A stretch of 64,000 nt of DNA from Rhodococcus tibetensis (GTDB taxonomy: Bacteria > Actinomycetota > Actinomycetes > Mycobacteriales > Mycobacteriaceae). Below, in pieces: positions 45,940-54,546 of this stretch; positions within the stretch are counted from its first letter, which is position 1, and every line of letters starts with the position of its first letter. The DNA lies in NCBI RefSeq assembly GCF_024438035.1, contig NZ_JANFQF010000004.1:124001-188000 (forward strand), read 5' to 3'. The position numbers and the translations under genes are program-made. The notes under the pieces are model-generated. The model was not told the DNA's origin. It made no database searches and saw only the letters and a program-made list of their open reading frames with translations.

Positions 45940-46595
45940 CGGACGCCGCGCGCGCCCCGCGGCGGCTCATCCTGCTGCGACACGGCCAGACCGAGTACAA
46001 CGCCGGAAACCGCATGCAGGGTCAGCTTGACACCGAGTTGTCCGAACTCGGCCGGTCGCAGGCCCGTGCTGCCGCGTCCGTCCTCGTCGCTCGCAAGCCG
46101 ATCTCGATCGTGTCCTCGGACCTGCGGCGTGCGTACGACACCGCGGTGGAGGTCGGCGACAACGCCGGATTGCCGGTGCAGATCGACGAACGTCTGCGGG
46201 AAACCCATCTGGGGGAGTGGCAGGGGCTGACGCACCTCGACGTCGATGCGCGGGCGCCGGGTGCGCGCGTGGCCTGGCGTAGCGACGCGACGTGGGCACC
46301 GCCCGGCGGAGAGAGCCGCGTCGATGTCGCGCGTCGCAGCACGCCGGTGGTGGCCGAGCTTCTCGAGAAGCACGAGGACTGGGCCGAGCGACCGGTCGTC
46401 CTGGTGGCCCACGGAGGATTGATCGCTGCGCTGACCGCAGCGCTTCTCGATCTTCCTGTCAGTCGCTGGTCGGTGCTCGGTGGACTCGGTAACACCAGCT
46501 GGGTTCAGCTCAGTGCGCATGGGAACTCCGATTCGCCGAGCTGGCGCCTCGACGTGTGGAATGCATCGGCGAGCGTGGCAAGTGACGTCCTCTGA
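45936..46595 (+). CDS. gpgP: Histidine phosphatase, glucosyl-3-phosphoglycerate phosphatase GpgP
   Basis: A 219-aa phosphatase of the phosphoglycerate-mutase superfamily. The phospho-His motif is '[20 protein letters not shown]' (residues 11-30), the proton donor Glu lies in '[12 protein letters not shown]', and the second His in '[16 protein letters not shown]'. Its place between rsfS and octT matches the mycobacterial gpgP gene, whose enzyme makes glucosylglycerate, the starter of methylglucose lipopolysaccharides. A general phosphoglycerate-mutase-like phosphatase remains possible from sequence alone. GTG start. Confidence 0.85.
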   Translation: MTDAARAPRRLILLRHGQTEYNAGNRMQGQLDTELSELGRSQARAAASVLVARKPISIVSSDLRRAYDTAVEVGDNAGLPVQIDERLRETHLGEWQGLTHLDVDARAPGARVAWRSDATWAPPGGESRVDVARRSTPVVAELLEKHEDWAERPVVLVAHGGLIAALTAALLDLPVSRWSVLGGLGNTSWVQLSAHGNSDSPSWRLDVWNASASVASDVL

Positions 46596-46596
46596 C

Positions 46597-47379
46597 ATGG
46601 AGGTCGGTACCGGAGAGCGGCCCGTCCTTCTCGTACTCGCCGACTCGCTGTCCTACTACGGGCCCAAGGGTGGTCTGCCGTCCAACCATCCTGACATTTG
46701 GCCCAATATTGTTGCACGCGAACTGGAATGGGACGTGGAGCTCGTTGCCCGAATCGGGTGGACCAGCCGGGACGTCTGGTGGGCCCTGACCCAGGACCCC
46801 CGCGTGTGGTCGGCCGTCCCCCGGGCTGGTGCTGTGGTGTTCGCGGTCGGCGGCATGGATTCACTCCCGTCCCCGCTTCCTACCGCGCTGCGGGAGCAAC
46901 TCCGCTACATCCGGCCGCCCGCGCTGCGCCGCGTCGTACGGACTGGCTACCAATGGTTGCAGCCGCGCCTGTCTCCGCTCGGGTGGCCGGTAGCGTTGCC
47001 GCCGAAGTTGAGCGTCGAGTACCTCGAAAGCTCTCGGGCGGCCCTCGAATACATGCGTCCCGAACTGCCCGTCGTCGGCACCCTCCCGTCCGTCCACCGC
47101 AGTGAGGCTTACGGCAAGGTGCACGCCGGCCGGCCGGGTGCAGTTGCTGCCATCACCGCGTGGGCGGACGAGAAGAACGTTCCCCTCGTCGACCTTGCGG
47201 CGGCAGTGCGTGCCGACGTCTTCGGTGATCGAGGCAATCCGGACGGAATCCACTGGGGCTGGGACGGACACATCCAGGTGGCGGCGGCCATGCTGACCGC
47301 ACTCCGAGGCACGGGGGCGGCGCCGCCACTCGACGAAGATGTCACTGCCGCCGACGCGGTGTCGAGCAGAGCCGAGTAG
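46597..47379 (+). CDS. octT: SGNH-type diglucosylglycerate octanoyltransferase OctT homologue
   Basis: A 260-aa SGNH-fold protein. Block I is '[20 protein letters not shown]' with the active Ser, and the final His block is '[20 protein letters not shown]'. The sequence and the place after gpgP match the mycobacterial octanoyltransferase that acylates diglucosylglycerate during methylglucose lipopolysaccharide synthesis. The start could be ATG 46597 or GTG 46582, which would overlap the gpgP stop; 46597 gives the better homologous N-terminus. Rhodococcus use of this pathway is inferred. Confidence 0.82.
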   Translation: MEVGTGERPVLLVLADSLSYYGPKGGLPSNHPDIWPNIVARELEWDVELVARIGWTSRDVWWALTQDPRVWSAVPRAGAVVFAVGGMDSLPSPLPTALREQLRYIRPPALRRVVRTGYQWLQPRLSPLGWPVALPPKLSVEYLESSRAALEYMRPELPVVGTLPSVHRSEAYGKVHAGRPGAVAAITAWADEKNVPLVDLAAAVRADVFGDRGNPDGIHWGWDGHIQVAAAMLTALRGTGAAPPLDEDVTAADAVSSRAE

Positions 47380-47383
47380 TCCC

Positions 47384-48250
47384 ATGCCTGTAGTCGTTGT
47401 CACCGATTCGTCGGCGTCCCTCGTCCCCGAGGTCGCCCACGAGCAAGCAATCCAGGTTGTGCCGCTTCACGTTCTCAGCGGCGGCGAAGATTTTCGTGAG
47501 GGAATAGACGACATTCCGGCGAACCTCGCCGGCGTCACCACCGCAGGTGCTTCGCCAGGCGAGTTGTCCGAGGCCTACGAGGCGGCGTGGGAAGCGAGCG
47601 AAGGCGCCGGCGTGGTCGCCGTGCATATTTCGCGCCAGTTGTCGGGAACGTGGGAGGCCGGTCGTCAGGCGGCACAGGAATTCGACGGCCGCGTGCGTAT
47701 CGTCGATTCCCAATCGGCTGGAATGGGTTTGGGGTACCCCGTTCTCGAAGCGGCCCGGCTGGCGAAGAGCGGCGCCGACCTCGAGACGGTATACCGGCGT
47801 GCTGTAGACGTCGCCGGTCGCAGTCGTTGCCTCATCGTCGTGGACCGGCTGGATCAGTTGCGCCGCGGTGGGCGGATCGGCGCGGCGGCTGCGTTGCTCG
47901 GCACCGCGCTGGCGATGAAACCGGTGCTGCATCTCGTGGACGGCAGACTCGTCCTCAAGGAGAAGACCCGGACCTCCACCAAGGCAATGGCCAAGATGGT
48001 CGATTCCGCCGTCGAGTTGGCGGGGGTGGACAGAACGTCCGTGGCTGTGCATCACATGCATGCACCCGATCGGGCGGAGTCGGTGGCGCAGCAGTTGAAA
48101 GAACGGATCCCGCAGGTCAGCGACCTCGTCGTCACTGATTTCAGTTCGGTGATCGGGGCACACGTCGGGTCGGGCGCGATCGGCGTCGTTCTCTGCCCGG
48201 AGCCCGCGGAGGGACGCCCTGACGCCGATTCATCCACAACCTCGAGTTGA
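47384..48250 (+). CDS. DegV-family fatty-acid-binding protein
   Basis: A 288-aa protein of the DegV family, which binds fatty acids and in some bacteria (FakB) hands them to a fatty acid kinase. 'VVVTDSSASLVPEVAHEQAI' is the start; 'AVHISRQLSGTWEAGRQAAQ' and 'IVDSQSAGMGLGYPVLEAAR' line the fatty-acid pocket. The ATG at 47384 is four bases after the octT stop. No FakA kinase gene is nearby; in actinobacteria its use is not settled. Confidence 0.9.
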   Translation: MPVVVVTDSSASLVPEVAHEQAIQVVPLHVLSGGEDFREGIDDIPANLAGVTTAGASPGELSEAYEAAWEASEGAGVVAVHISRQLSGTWEAGRQAAQEFDGRVRIVDSQSAGMGLGYPVLEAARLAKSGADLETVYRRAVDVAGRSRCLIVVDRLDQLRRGGRIGAAAALLGTALAMKPVLHLVDGRLVLKEKTRTSTKAMAKMVDSAVELAGVDRTSVAVHHMHAPDRAESVAQQLKERIPQVSDLVVTDFSSVIGAHVGSGAIGVVLCPEPAEGRPDADSSTTSS

Positions 48251-48319
48251 TCCACAAGCCAATGTTCCAGCCTGGCAATCACCGGCGGTCGGGTGGTGCG
48301 TGCCTTCTATCTTCTCTGT

Positions 48320-49192
48320 ATGGGCATCAGGGAAGAGCGTTCGAGAGGCCGCAGCCGCCTTGCGTTCATCACGTCGGGGGAGGACACACTTCATCCTTCG
48401 AGTGCTGGAACTCCGCCCGGCCCCTCGACTCCGGGATGGCTGGCACCGGCGGAGGACACCGAACCTGAAGACGACACGACGTGGTCGGCGGAAAGGCGAT
48501 GGTCGCGCGCACTCCCCGAACGTTGGCGGGGTGCGCGCGTCGACCCCGGCCGCGCCGGCGCTGCCGTCCTCGTCGTGGTAGGGCTGATTCTCGCGACGGT
48601 CGCCGTCATCAGTGTCCGCAGTGGTCAGCCGGAGGCGCAGGCGGTGCCGTCTCTTCCTTTCGCCCAGGTCCGTTCCGAGACCACCTCCCCTGCGGATTCG
48701 ACCGAAGCCGCGCCACCGCACGTCCCGTCGACGGTGGACGAGATCGTCGTGAGCGTCGTCGGTCTGGTGAGCGCGCCCGGACTCGTGCGGCTGCCTCCTG
48801 GCTCCCGGGTTGCCGACGCGCTCGCCGCCGCGGGAGGGGTGCGCAGCGGCGGGGATACCCTCGCTCTCAATCTGGCGCAACGACTTTCGGATGGTGACCA
48901 GGTCGTGGTCGGTGTGGCCGCGCCGGAAGCGCCGCTCAGTGCGGTGGGAGGCGCCGAATCTCTGGAAGGCGCACCGGTGGAAGGGAAACCAGCGACGGGC
49001 GGCCTCGTCGATCTGAACACCGCCACGGAGACCGAATTGGACGCATTGCCGGGAGTCGGCCCGGTGACCGCGGCAGCCATCGTCGCGTGGCGCACCACCA
49101 ACGGGAAGTTTACAGATATAGCCCAACTCGGTGAGGTGGACGGGATCGGGCCGGTGCGCCTCGAAAAGCTGCGATCCCAGGTCACCGTGTGA
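48320..49192 (+). CDS. comEA: ComEA-like DNA-binding membrane protein
   Basis: A 290-aa protein. An N-terminal cytosolic part of about 80 residues precedes a membrane helix ('AGAAVLVVVGLILATVAVIS'), then an SLBB domain ('VVSVVGLVSAPGLVRLPPGS'), a linker, and a C-terminal pair of helix-hairpin-helix motifs ('VDLNTATETELDALPGVGPV', 'FTDIAQLGEVDGIGPVRLEK') that bind double-stranded DNA outside the membrane. The long cytosolic N-terminus is the actinobacterial form. It overlaps comEC (GTGA). An ATG at 48293 would add nine residues. Confidence 0.9.
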   Translation: MGIREERSRGRSRLAFITSGEDTLHPSSAGTPPGPSTPGWLAPAEDTEPEDDTTWSAERRWSRALPERWRGARVDPGRAGAAVLVVVGLILATVAVISVRSGQPEAQAVPSLPFAQVRSETTSPADSTEAAPPHVPSTVDEIVVSVVGLVSAPGLVRLPPGSRVADALAAAGGVRSGGDTLALNLAQRLSDGDQVVVGVAAPEAPLSAVGGAESLEGAPVEGKPATGGLVDLNTATETELDALPGVGPVTAAAIVAWRTTNGKFTDIAQLGEVDGIGPVRLEKLRSQVTV

Positions 49193-50760
49193 GTTCGGAG
49201 CGCGAATCACGCCGGCTCGACGTCCGGCTCGTACCCTTTGCCGTGACCTGTTGGGCGACAACCGCGGTCGGAATCCTGTGGGGTTCGCGGACGGCGTGGT
49301 GCCTGGTGGGTGGTGCGTTTCTCGCTGCTGTCGTGCTCGTCTCGACAGGTGTCCGGTCCGGTACCTCCTCCTGGACGCCGCACCGAACAGCTACATTGGC
49401 ACTTCTTCTTTTCGGTTCCGTGTGCAGTACGGCAGTCGCCGCGCGGGTGCAGGCCGCCGAGGCACACCCGATGGTTGACCTTGCGTCGAAGGGGGCGTGG
49501 GTGACTTTGGTGGTCGAGGTTGCCGATGACCCGCAGGAACTCGCGAGCTTCGGCCGGCGGGTCCTGGTCGACACGCACCTGTACGAGATTCGCAAAGCCA
49601 CCGAGACCATCCGCGCGAGTGGGACGATCGTCGTTCTCGCCCCTTCCGACGGGTGGCGAGGTGTGCTTCCGGGGCAGAAGGTGGTCCTGCGAGGACAGTT
49701 GAGCCCGCCCCTGCACCGCAACCTGACGATGGCGACGGTGCGGGTGTCCGGCCCACCGACGGAGGTGGGGCCGGCGCCTCCTCACCAGCGTTGGGCGGGC
49801 ACCCTGCGGGCCCGGTTCGCGGCAGCGGCCGCCGTTCTGCCGCCTGACGAGGCTGGACTGTTACCCGGGCTGGTGGTGGGGGACACGTCGTCGCTGTCGA
49901 CCGAAGTGAAGGACGATTTCACGACGACAGGGCTGACGCACCTGACCGCGGTGTCCGGCGCGAACGTCAGCATCCTCCTCGGGGCGGTGTTGCTCCTGGT
50001 CCGGGCTCTCGGACTCGGCCCGCGGGCCGGTGCAGTCCTGGCGGCCGCCGCGCTGGTCGCGTTCGTCGTGGTGGCGAGGCCGTCGCCCAGCGTCCTGCGG
50101 GCCGCGGTGATGGGGTCGGTTGCTCTGCTCGCGCTCGTGAGCGGACGCCGAAAGCAGGCCGTACCCGCACTCGCCGCGGGAGTCATCGCCTTGCTGATGT
50201 GGTCACCGGCGCTGGCAGTGGACTTCGGTTTTCTGCTCTCCGTCACGGCCACCGCGGCGCTGATCGTCGTCGCACCGGTCTGGGTGGACATACTCGTCGG
50301 GCGCGGATGGCCGCAGGCGGCAGCGGAAATGGTGGGGGTCGCGGTGGCAGCATTCGCGGTGACCGCGCCGATCGTCGCAGGGATGACGGGGACCGTCAGC
50401 GCCGTGTCGGTGGGTGCCAATCTCCTGGTCGCCCCGGTTATCGGGATCGTCACGGTGCTCGGTGCCGTCACCGCCCTCGTGGCTGCGATCGCGGTGCCGG
50501 TAGCGGAATTGACAGTCCGTCTGACACAGTGGCCGCTGTGGTGGCTCGTCACCGTCGCCGACCACGCGTCGCGGATACCCGGGGCATCGATTCTGGTGCC
50601 GTCGGGGCCGGTAGGCGCGTTACTCGTCCTCTCAGCAGTGCTGCTGGGCGGGGTGGCGCTGCGCGCCCGAGGGTTGCGGCTGATGCTGCTCGGCGTCGCC
50701 GTCGGTCTCGCGCTCTTGTGGGCACCGGTGTGGCCGTCCTCTCTCGCCGACGGTGCGTGA
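49189..50760 (+). CDS. comEC: ComEC/Rec2-family DNA channel protein, short form
   Basis: A 523-aa polytopic membrane protein. The first part is the DUF4131-like OB domain with two to three helices, and the competence domain has 'LPGLVVGDTSSLSTEVKDDF' and 'TTGLTHLTAVSGANVSILLG', hallmarks of ComEC. About ten membrane helices follow. It ends after the channel and lacks the C-terminal metallo-beta-lactamase domain of the roughly 750-residue forms, as in many actinobacteria. It may take up single-stranded DNA; competence has not been shown in this group. GTG start. Confidence 0.9.
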   Translation: MSSERESRRLDVRLVPFAVTCWATTAVGILWGSRTAWCLVGGAFLAAVVLVSTGVRSGTSSWTPHRTATLALLLFGSVCSTAVAARVQAAEAHPMVDLASKGAWVTLVVEVADDPQELASFGRRVLVDTHLYEIRKATETIRASGTIVVLAPSDGWRGVLPGQKVVLRGQLSPPLHRNLTMATVRVSGPPTEVGPAPPHQRWAGTLRARFAAAAAVLPPDEAGLLPGLVVGDTSSLSTEVKDDFTTTGLTHLTAVSGANVSILLGAVLLLVRALGLGPRAGAVLAAAALVAFVVVARPSPSVLRAAVMGSVALLALVSGRRKQAVPALAAGVIALLMWSPALAVDFGFLLSVTATAALIVVAPVWVDILVGRGWPQAAAEMVGVAVAAFAVTAPIVAGMTGTVSAVSVGANLLVAPVIGIVTVLGAVTALVAAIAVPVAELTVRLTQWPLWWLVTVADHASRIPGASILVPSGPVGALLVLSAVLLGGVALRARGLRLMLLGVAVGLALLWAPVWPSSLADGA

Positions 50761-50815
50761 GTACGCCGCCATCCGGGAAACCTGCGGGGAACTCGACGAA
50801 ACAGGAGGATTCCTC

Positions 50816-51775
50816 ATGCAGGTCGGTTTCAAGCTCATGGCCGAAACGTTCGATCCACGGGAAATCGTGCGCCAAGCGGTGGAGGCCGAGCGCGCGGGTT
50901 TCGACTTCGTGGAGGTGAGTGACCATTACCATCCCTGGCTCTACAGTCACGGCCACTCGGGGTTCGTGTGGTCGATGCTCGCCGCGGCGGCCGCCCGAAC
51001 CAGTCGCATCGGCTTGGCGACGGGCGTGACCTGCCCGTTCGTCCGTTATCACCCCGCGATCATTGCGCAAGCCGCGGCCACCACCGCGGTGCTGAGCGAG
51101 GGGCGGTTCACACTAGGCCTCGGCTCGGGGGAGCGTCTCAACGAACATGTCGTCGGCGGCGGGTGGCCGTCGGTGCGGGTTCGGCACGAGATGCTGCGTG
51201 AATCGCTCGACATCATTCGCCTGCTGTGGTCGGGCGGTTACCACTCCTACGAGGGCAAGCACCTCACGTTGGACGACGCCCGCGTCTACGACCTGCCTGA
51301 GGTGCCGCCCACTATTGCCGTCGCGGCCGGCGGCGCGGAGGCCGCCCGTCTCGCGGCGGAGCTCGGTGACGGACTGTTCGCCACTGAACCGGACCCGGAG
51401 CTGGTGCAGGCCTTCTCCGCTGCCGGCGGATCGGGCCCGAAATACGGTGAAGTGCCGCTCGCGTGGGCTCCCGACGTCGAGTCCGCCGTCGACTCCGCGC
51501 ACGAGAAGTTCCGCTTCGGTATGACGGGGTGGAAAGTGCAGGCCGAGCTGCCCAACCCGATCAATTTCGAGGCGGCAACGGCGACGGTGCGCCCGGAGGA
51601 CGTCCGAGAAGGGATGGCGTGCGGTCCCGACGTGCAGCGCCACCTGGAGGTGGCGGGGAAGTTCGTCGACGCCGGGTTCGATCACCTGGCGCTGATCAAC
51701 GCGGGTCCCGACGTCGACGGATTCTTCGAGTTCTTCTCGAACGAACTGAGCGGGCCGCTGCGCGCGCTCACGTAG
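50816..51775 (+). CDS. LLM-class F420-dependent oxidoreductase (TIGR03557-like)
   Basis: A 319-aa TIM-barrel flavin/F420 enzyme of the luciferase-like family. 'VGFKLMAETFDPREIVRQAV' and 'DFVEVSDHYHPWLYSHGHSG' are typical of the F420-dependent glucose-6-phosphate-dehydrogenase-like subgroup, 'FTLGLGSGERLNEHVVGGGW' binds the cofactor phosphate, and 'RHEMLRESLDIIRLLWSGGY' is the standard later motif. AGGAGG lies nine bases before the ATG at 50816. The substrate is unknown. It opens the accessory block between comEC and holA. Confidence 0.88.
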   Translation: MQVGFKLMAETFDPREIVRQAVEAERAGFDFVEVSDHYHPWLYSHGHSGFVWSMLAAAAARTSRIGLATGVTCPFVRYHPAIIAQAAATTAVLSEGRFTLGLGSGERLNEHVVGGGWPSVRVRHEMLRESLDIIRLLWSGGYHSYEGKHLTLDDARVYDLPEVPPTIAVAAGGAEAARLAAELGDGLFATEPDPELVQAFSAAGGSGPKYGEVPLAWAPDVESAVDSAHEKFRFGMTGWKVQAELPNPINFEAATATVRPEDVREGMACGPDVQRHLEVAGKFVDAGFDHLALINAGPDVDGFFEFFSNELSGPLRALT

Positions 51776-51897
51776 GCGGCACCGATTTCGGATGCGATGC
51801 GCGATGTGCCTATGCCGAACTGCAACTACGACTACCATCCGGTGTCACATACTGCGGCAAACGTTCTCGAAGTGCATCCGCATCGGAGGTGCGAGAT

Positions 51898-52068
51898 ATG
51901 TCGGAAGCTGAGCAAGCAGATCTCGATGTGGACGACCTCCTCGACGCCGGTCAGGTCCGCCGGGCACAGCGCGTCGTTGCCGCATCATCGCTCGACGCCG
52001 ATGATTGCCGGCTCCTACTGTCCATGCTGGGCATCGCAGGGAACCCGGAGACTGCAGAGCTGGACTGA
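51898..52068 (+). CDS. Small acidic protein, hypothetical
   Basis: A 56-aa protein with GGAGG ten bases before the ATG at 51898. It is acidic and predicted helical throughout ('MSEAEQADLDVDDLLDAGQV', 'RRAQRVVAASSLDADDCRLL'), with two stretches of similar length that may form a helical hairpin. No family was recognised. It faces the GAF-ANTAR gene tail to tail, 23 bases away. Its even composition and good ribosome site argue that it is real. Confidence 0.55.
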   Translation: MSEAEQADLDVDDLLDAGQVRRAQRVVAASSLDADDCRLLLSMLGIAGNPETAELD

Positions 52069-52091
52069 TGTCGGGCAGCTGGTGGTGTCGG

Positions 52092-52820
52092 TCAGTTCAG
52101 GTTCTTGTGGTGGTGAAGGATGATGCGCTGAGCCAGTTCCGAGATCTTGACATTCATATCCTGAGACGTCGTCTGCAGGATTGTCAGCGCCTGCTCTTCG
52201 GAGATGTTGTGGAACGCCATCATCAGCCCCAGCGCCTTGCCGATCTCGCGGTTGCTGGTCAGGCCTGCTCGTAGAGTCTCGGCTTCGAGGTGTTCGTGCG
52301 CTGCGGTGAGCGCGACAGCGGCGAAGGATGCCAGCATGATTCCCTGTTCGACGGAGGCTGGAGTCAAAGCGCCCGGGGTATCGGCGAACAGGTTCAGGGC
52401 GCCGACCTTGCGGCGCTGCACGACGAGGCGGAACCCGGCTGCGCCGCGAACGGGGGTCTCGGCCAGGACCCGGCGCGCCAAGCGAGGCCACTGCGATGCG
52501 GCAGCGAGGTCCGGTTCCCACTGCGGTGTCTCCTCGACGATGGCATCGACACAGGGACCTTCGTTCTCGGCCCGTTCCAATTCGTCCACCCGTGCCGCGA
52601 CGGTGTCATTGGCGGCTGCGGTGACGAATCGGTCTCCCTCGCGGAGCATCAGGCTGGCGTGGGAACAGCCGTCGACGAGAAGCGGGGCGAAGTCGCAGAG
52701 GGCTTGCCGGACATCCCGGAAGTCCGCACCGGCGTAGACGAGTTCGGCCAGACCGGCGAACGATGCCGCCGCCCTCCCCGCAGATTGTGAGCGAGTCGCT
52801 TCCTGCTCGTCGTCTCGCAT
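52092..52820 (-). CDS. GAF-ANTAR domain RNA-binding antiterminator
   Basis: A 242-aa regulator. A GAF domain covers residues about 20-170 ('RQALCDFAPLLVDGCSHASL', 'FRLVVQRRKVGALNLFADTP'), and the C-terminal ANTAR domain about 180-240 ('LTSNREIGKALGLMMAFHNI', 'SEEQALTILQTTSQDMNVKI'). ANTAR domains bind paired RNA hairpins and stop transcription termination. The start at 52820 has GGAGG six bases ahead; a GTG at 52832 would add four residues. No dual-hairpin target was seen beside it, so its targets are elsewhere. Confidence 0.88.
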   Translation of the reverse strand: MRDDEQEATRSQSAGRAAASFAGLAELVYAGADFRDVRQALCDFAPLLVDGCSHASLMLREGDRFVTAAANDTVAARVDELERAENEGPCVDAIVEETPQWEPDLAAASQWPRLARRVLAETPVRGAAGFRLVVQRRKVGALNLFADTPGALTPASVEQGIMLASFAAVALTAAHEHLEAETLRAGLTSNREIGKALGLMMAFHNISEEQALTILQTTSQDMNVKISELAQRIILHHHKNLN

Positions 52821-52949
52821 CGGTTCCTCCACATCCGGGCACGCCCAGTGTTGGCGACCAGTCTGCCAGATGTGGGCAGGGTGGGGTCCCGGCCGGGAGA
52901 TTTCCTCGATCCGACTCGGAAAACCGTGTCTGCAGCGGAAGATGACGGC

Positions 52950-54500
52950 ATGGTGTCGTCCACCGATAGCCCGCTCGTGACCCTCGCTCAGGGGGCGGTG
53001 CGAGGTGTGCGCCTCGGCGGCACGCTGGTGTGGAGAGGGATACCCTACGCGGCTCCGCCGATCGGTGACCTACGCCTGCGCGCCCCACGGGCGGCCCAAG
53101 CGTGGGAGGGCGTGCGCGACTGCTTCGAATTCGGGTCGATAGCACCGCAGAACGAGCACGGGCCGCTGCCCATCGACCCCGGGCTCACGGTCGACGAGGA
53201 TTGCCTGTCACTGAACGTCTGGGCGCCCGCGCGTCCGCAGAAATCCTCATGCCCCGTCATGGTGTGGATTCATGGTGGTGCCTACTATCTCGGGTCCTCG
53301 GCGCAGCGCATGTTCGACGCCTGCCACCTGGTGGAGCGTGGCGACGTCGTGGTGGTCACGGTCAACTATCGATTGGGCGCCCTCGGTTTCCTGGACTTCT
53401 CCTCGTTCTCGACGGCAGAGCATCCTTTCGATACGAACCTCGGCCTCCGCGACCAGATCGAGGCGCTGAGGTGGGTGCGAGCGAACATCGCCGCCTTCGG
53501 CGGCGACCCGGCCGATGTGACATTGTTCGGTGAGTCCGCGGGGGGTGGCGCGGTGACCACGCTGATGACATCGCCGGCCGCGGAGGGACTCTTCCAGCGG
53601 GCGATCGCCGAGAGTTCCCCTGCGACCTCGGTGTATGGCAGCGAACGCGCGGCATCCATCGCCGAGGCGTTCCTCGAACTGGTGGGCCTCGATCCCTCCA
53701 CTGCGGGTCGTCTCCGCGAGCTTCCCGTCGACGTGCTGACCCGGGCCTGCGTGGAACTCGTGCAACAGGTGCCGGCACGCGTGCCCGGCACGTTGGCGGT
53801 TGCCCCCACCGTGGACGGGGATGTGGTGCCGCATTACCCGGTGGCCGCGTTCCGTAAAGGTCTCGCGCACAAGGTGCCGCTGCTGATCGGGACCAACAAG
53901 GACGAAGCATCGATGTTCCGGCTGATGAAGTCCCCGCTGATGCCTATCACCCCGGACGCCGTCCATCAGATGTTCGTGGCGATCACGGCGGATCACCCCG
54001 ACTTGCCGCTGGACGAGGAGCAGCAGGTCGAGGCGGCGTACCCGGACTACCCGAAGAGGCGGTCCGCGATGGAGGTCTCGCGGGACGCCGCTTTCCGGAT
54101 GCCCACCTTGTGGATCGCCGAGGCCCACAGTCGGGTCGCACCCACTTGGTTGTACCGATTCGACTACGCCACTCCGTTTCTTCGGGCAGCGCGAATCGGT
54201 GCGACCCACGGGACGGAGGTGGCGTACGTGTTCGGGAATTTCGGTGTCGTTCCCCGGGATCCCACCTTCAAGCTCGGTGGCCGCCGGACCGCCGCGCACG
54301 TATCCGAACGGATCCAACGGCGATGGCTGTCGTTTGCCGCGGAGGGTAACCCGGACGGCGGGGAAGGTGAGATCCCGTGGCCGCAGTACGAGGAGACGGA
54401 TCGCGCCACACTGTTGATCGGCAAGTCGGATGTTGTGGGGGCGGACCCCGATCGGGATCTTCGCCGCGCCTGGGGTGAAGAGGTGATCGGCTTCACCTGA
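52950..54500 (+). CDS. Type B carboxylesterase
   Basis: A 516-aa alpha/beta-hydrolase of the carboxylesterase/lipase type B family. 'VWRGIPYAAPPIGDLRLRAP' and 'VDEDCLSLNVWAPA' are the two family signatures, the oxyanion hole is 'VWIHGGAYYLGS', and the nucleophile Ser is in 'TLFGESAGGGAVTTL'. The start at 52950 (MVSSTD) is preferred; the frame is open back to 52848, but that part overlaps the promoter region of the divergent ANTAR gene. It lacks a signal peptide, so it is cytosolic. Natural substrate unknown. Confidence 0.88.
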   Translation: MVSSTDSPLVTLAQGAVRGVRLGGTLVWRGIPYAAPPIGDLRLRAPRAAQAWEGVRDCFEFGSIAPQNEHGPLPIDPGLTVDEDCLSLNVWAPARPQKSSCPVMVWIHGGAYYLGSSAQRMFDACHLVERGDVVVVTVNYRLGALGFLDFSSFSTAEHPFDTNLGLRDQIEALRWVRANIAAFGGDPADVTLFGESAGGGAVTTLMTSPAAEGLFQRAIAESSPATSVYGSERAASIAEAFLELVGLDPSTAGRLRELPVDVLTRACVELVQQVPARVPGTLAVAPTVDGDVVPHYPVAAFRKGLAHKVPLLIGTNKDEASMFRLMKSPLMPITPDAVHQMFVAITADHPDLPLDEEQQVEAAYPDYPKRRSAMEVSRDAAFRMPTLWIAEAHSRVAPTWLYRFDYATPFLRAARIGATHGTEVAYVFGNFGVVPRDPTFKLGGRRTAAHVSERIQRRWLSFAAEGNPDGGEGEIPWPQYEETDRATLLIGKSDVVGADPDRDLRRAWGEEVIGFT

Positions 54501-54546
54501 GCGGGTGCGCCGGTTTCGTATCGGCCGATCGGGGGATACCTCTCAG

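Noticed and set aside
48320-50760. Complete natural competence system
   Set aside because: Only comEA and a short comEC are present; no pilus or comF genes in the window, and these two are kept in many non-competent actinobacteria.
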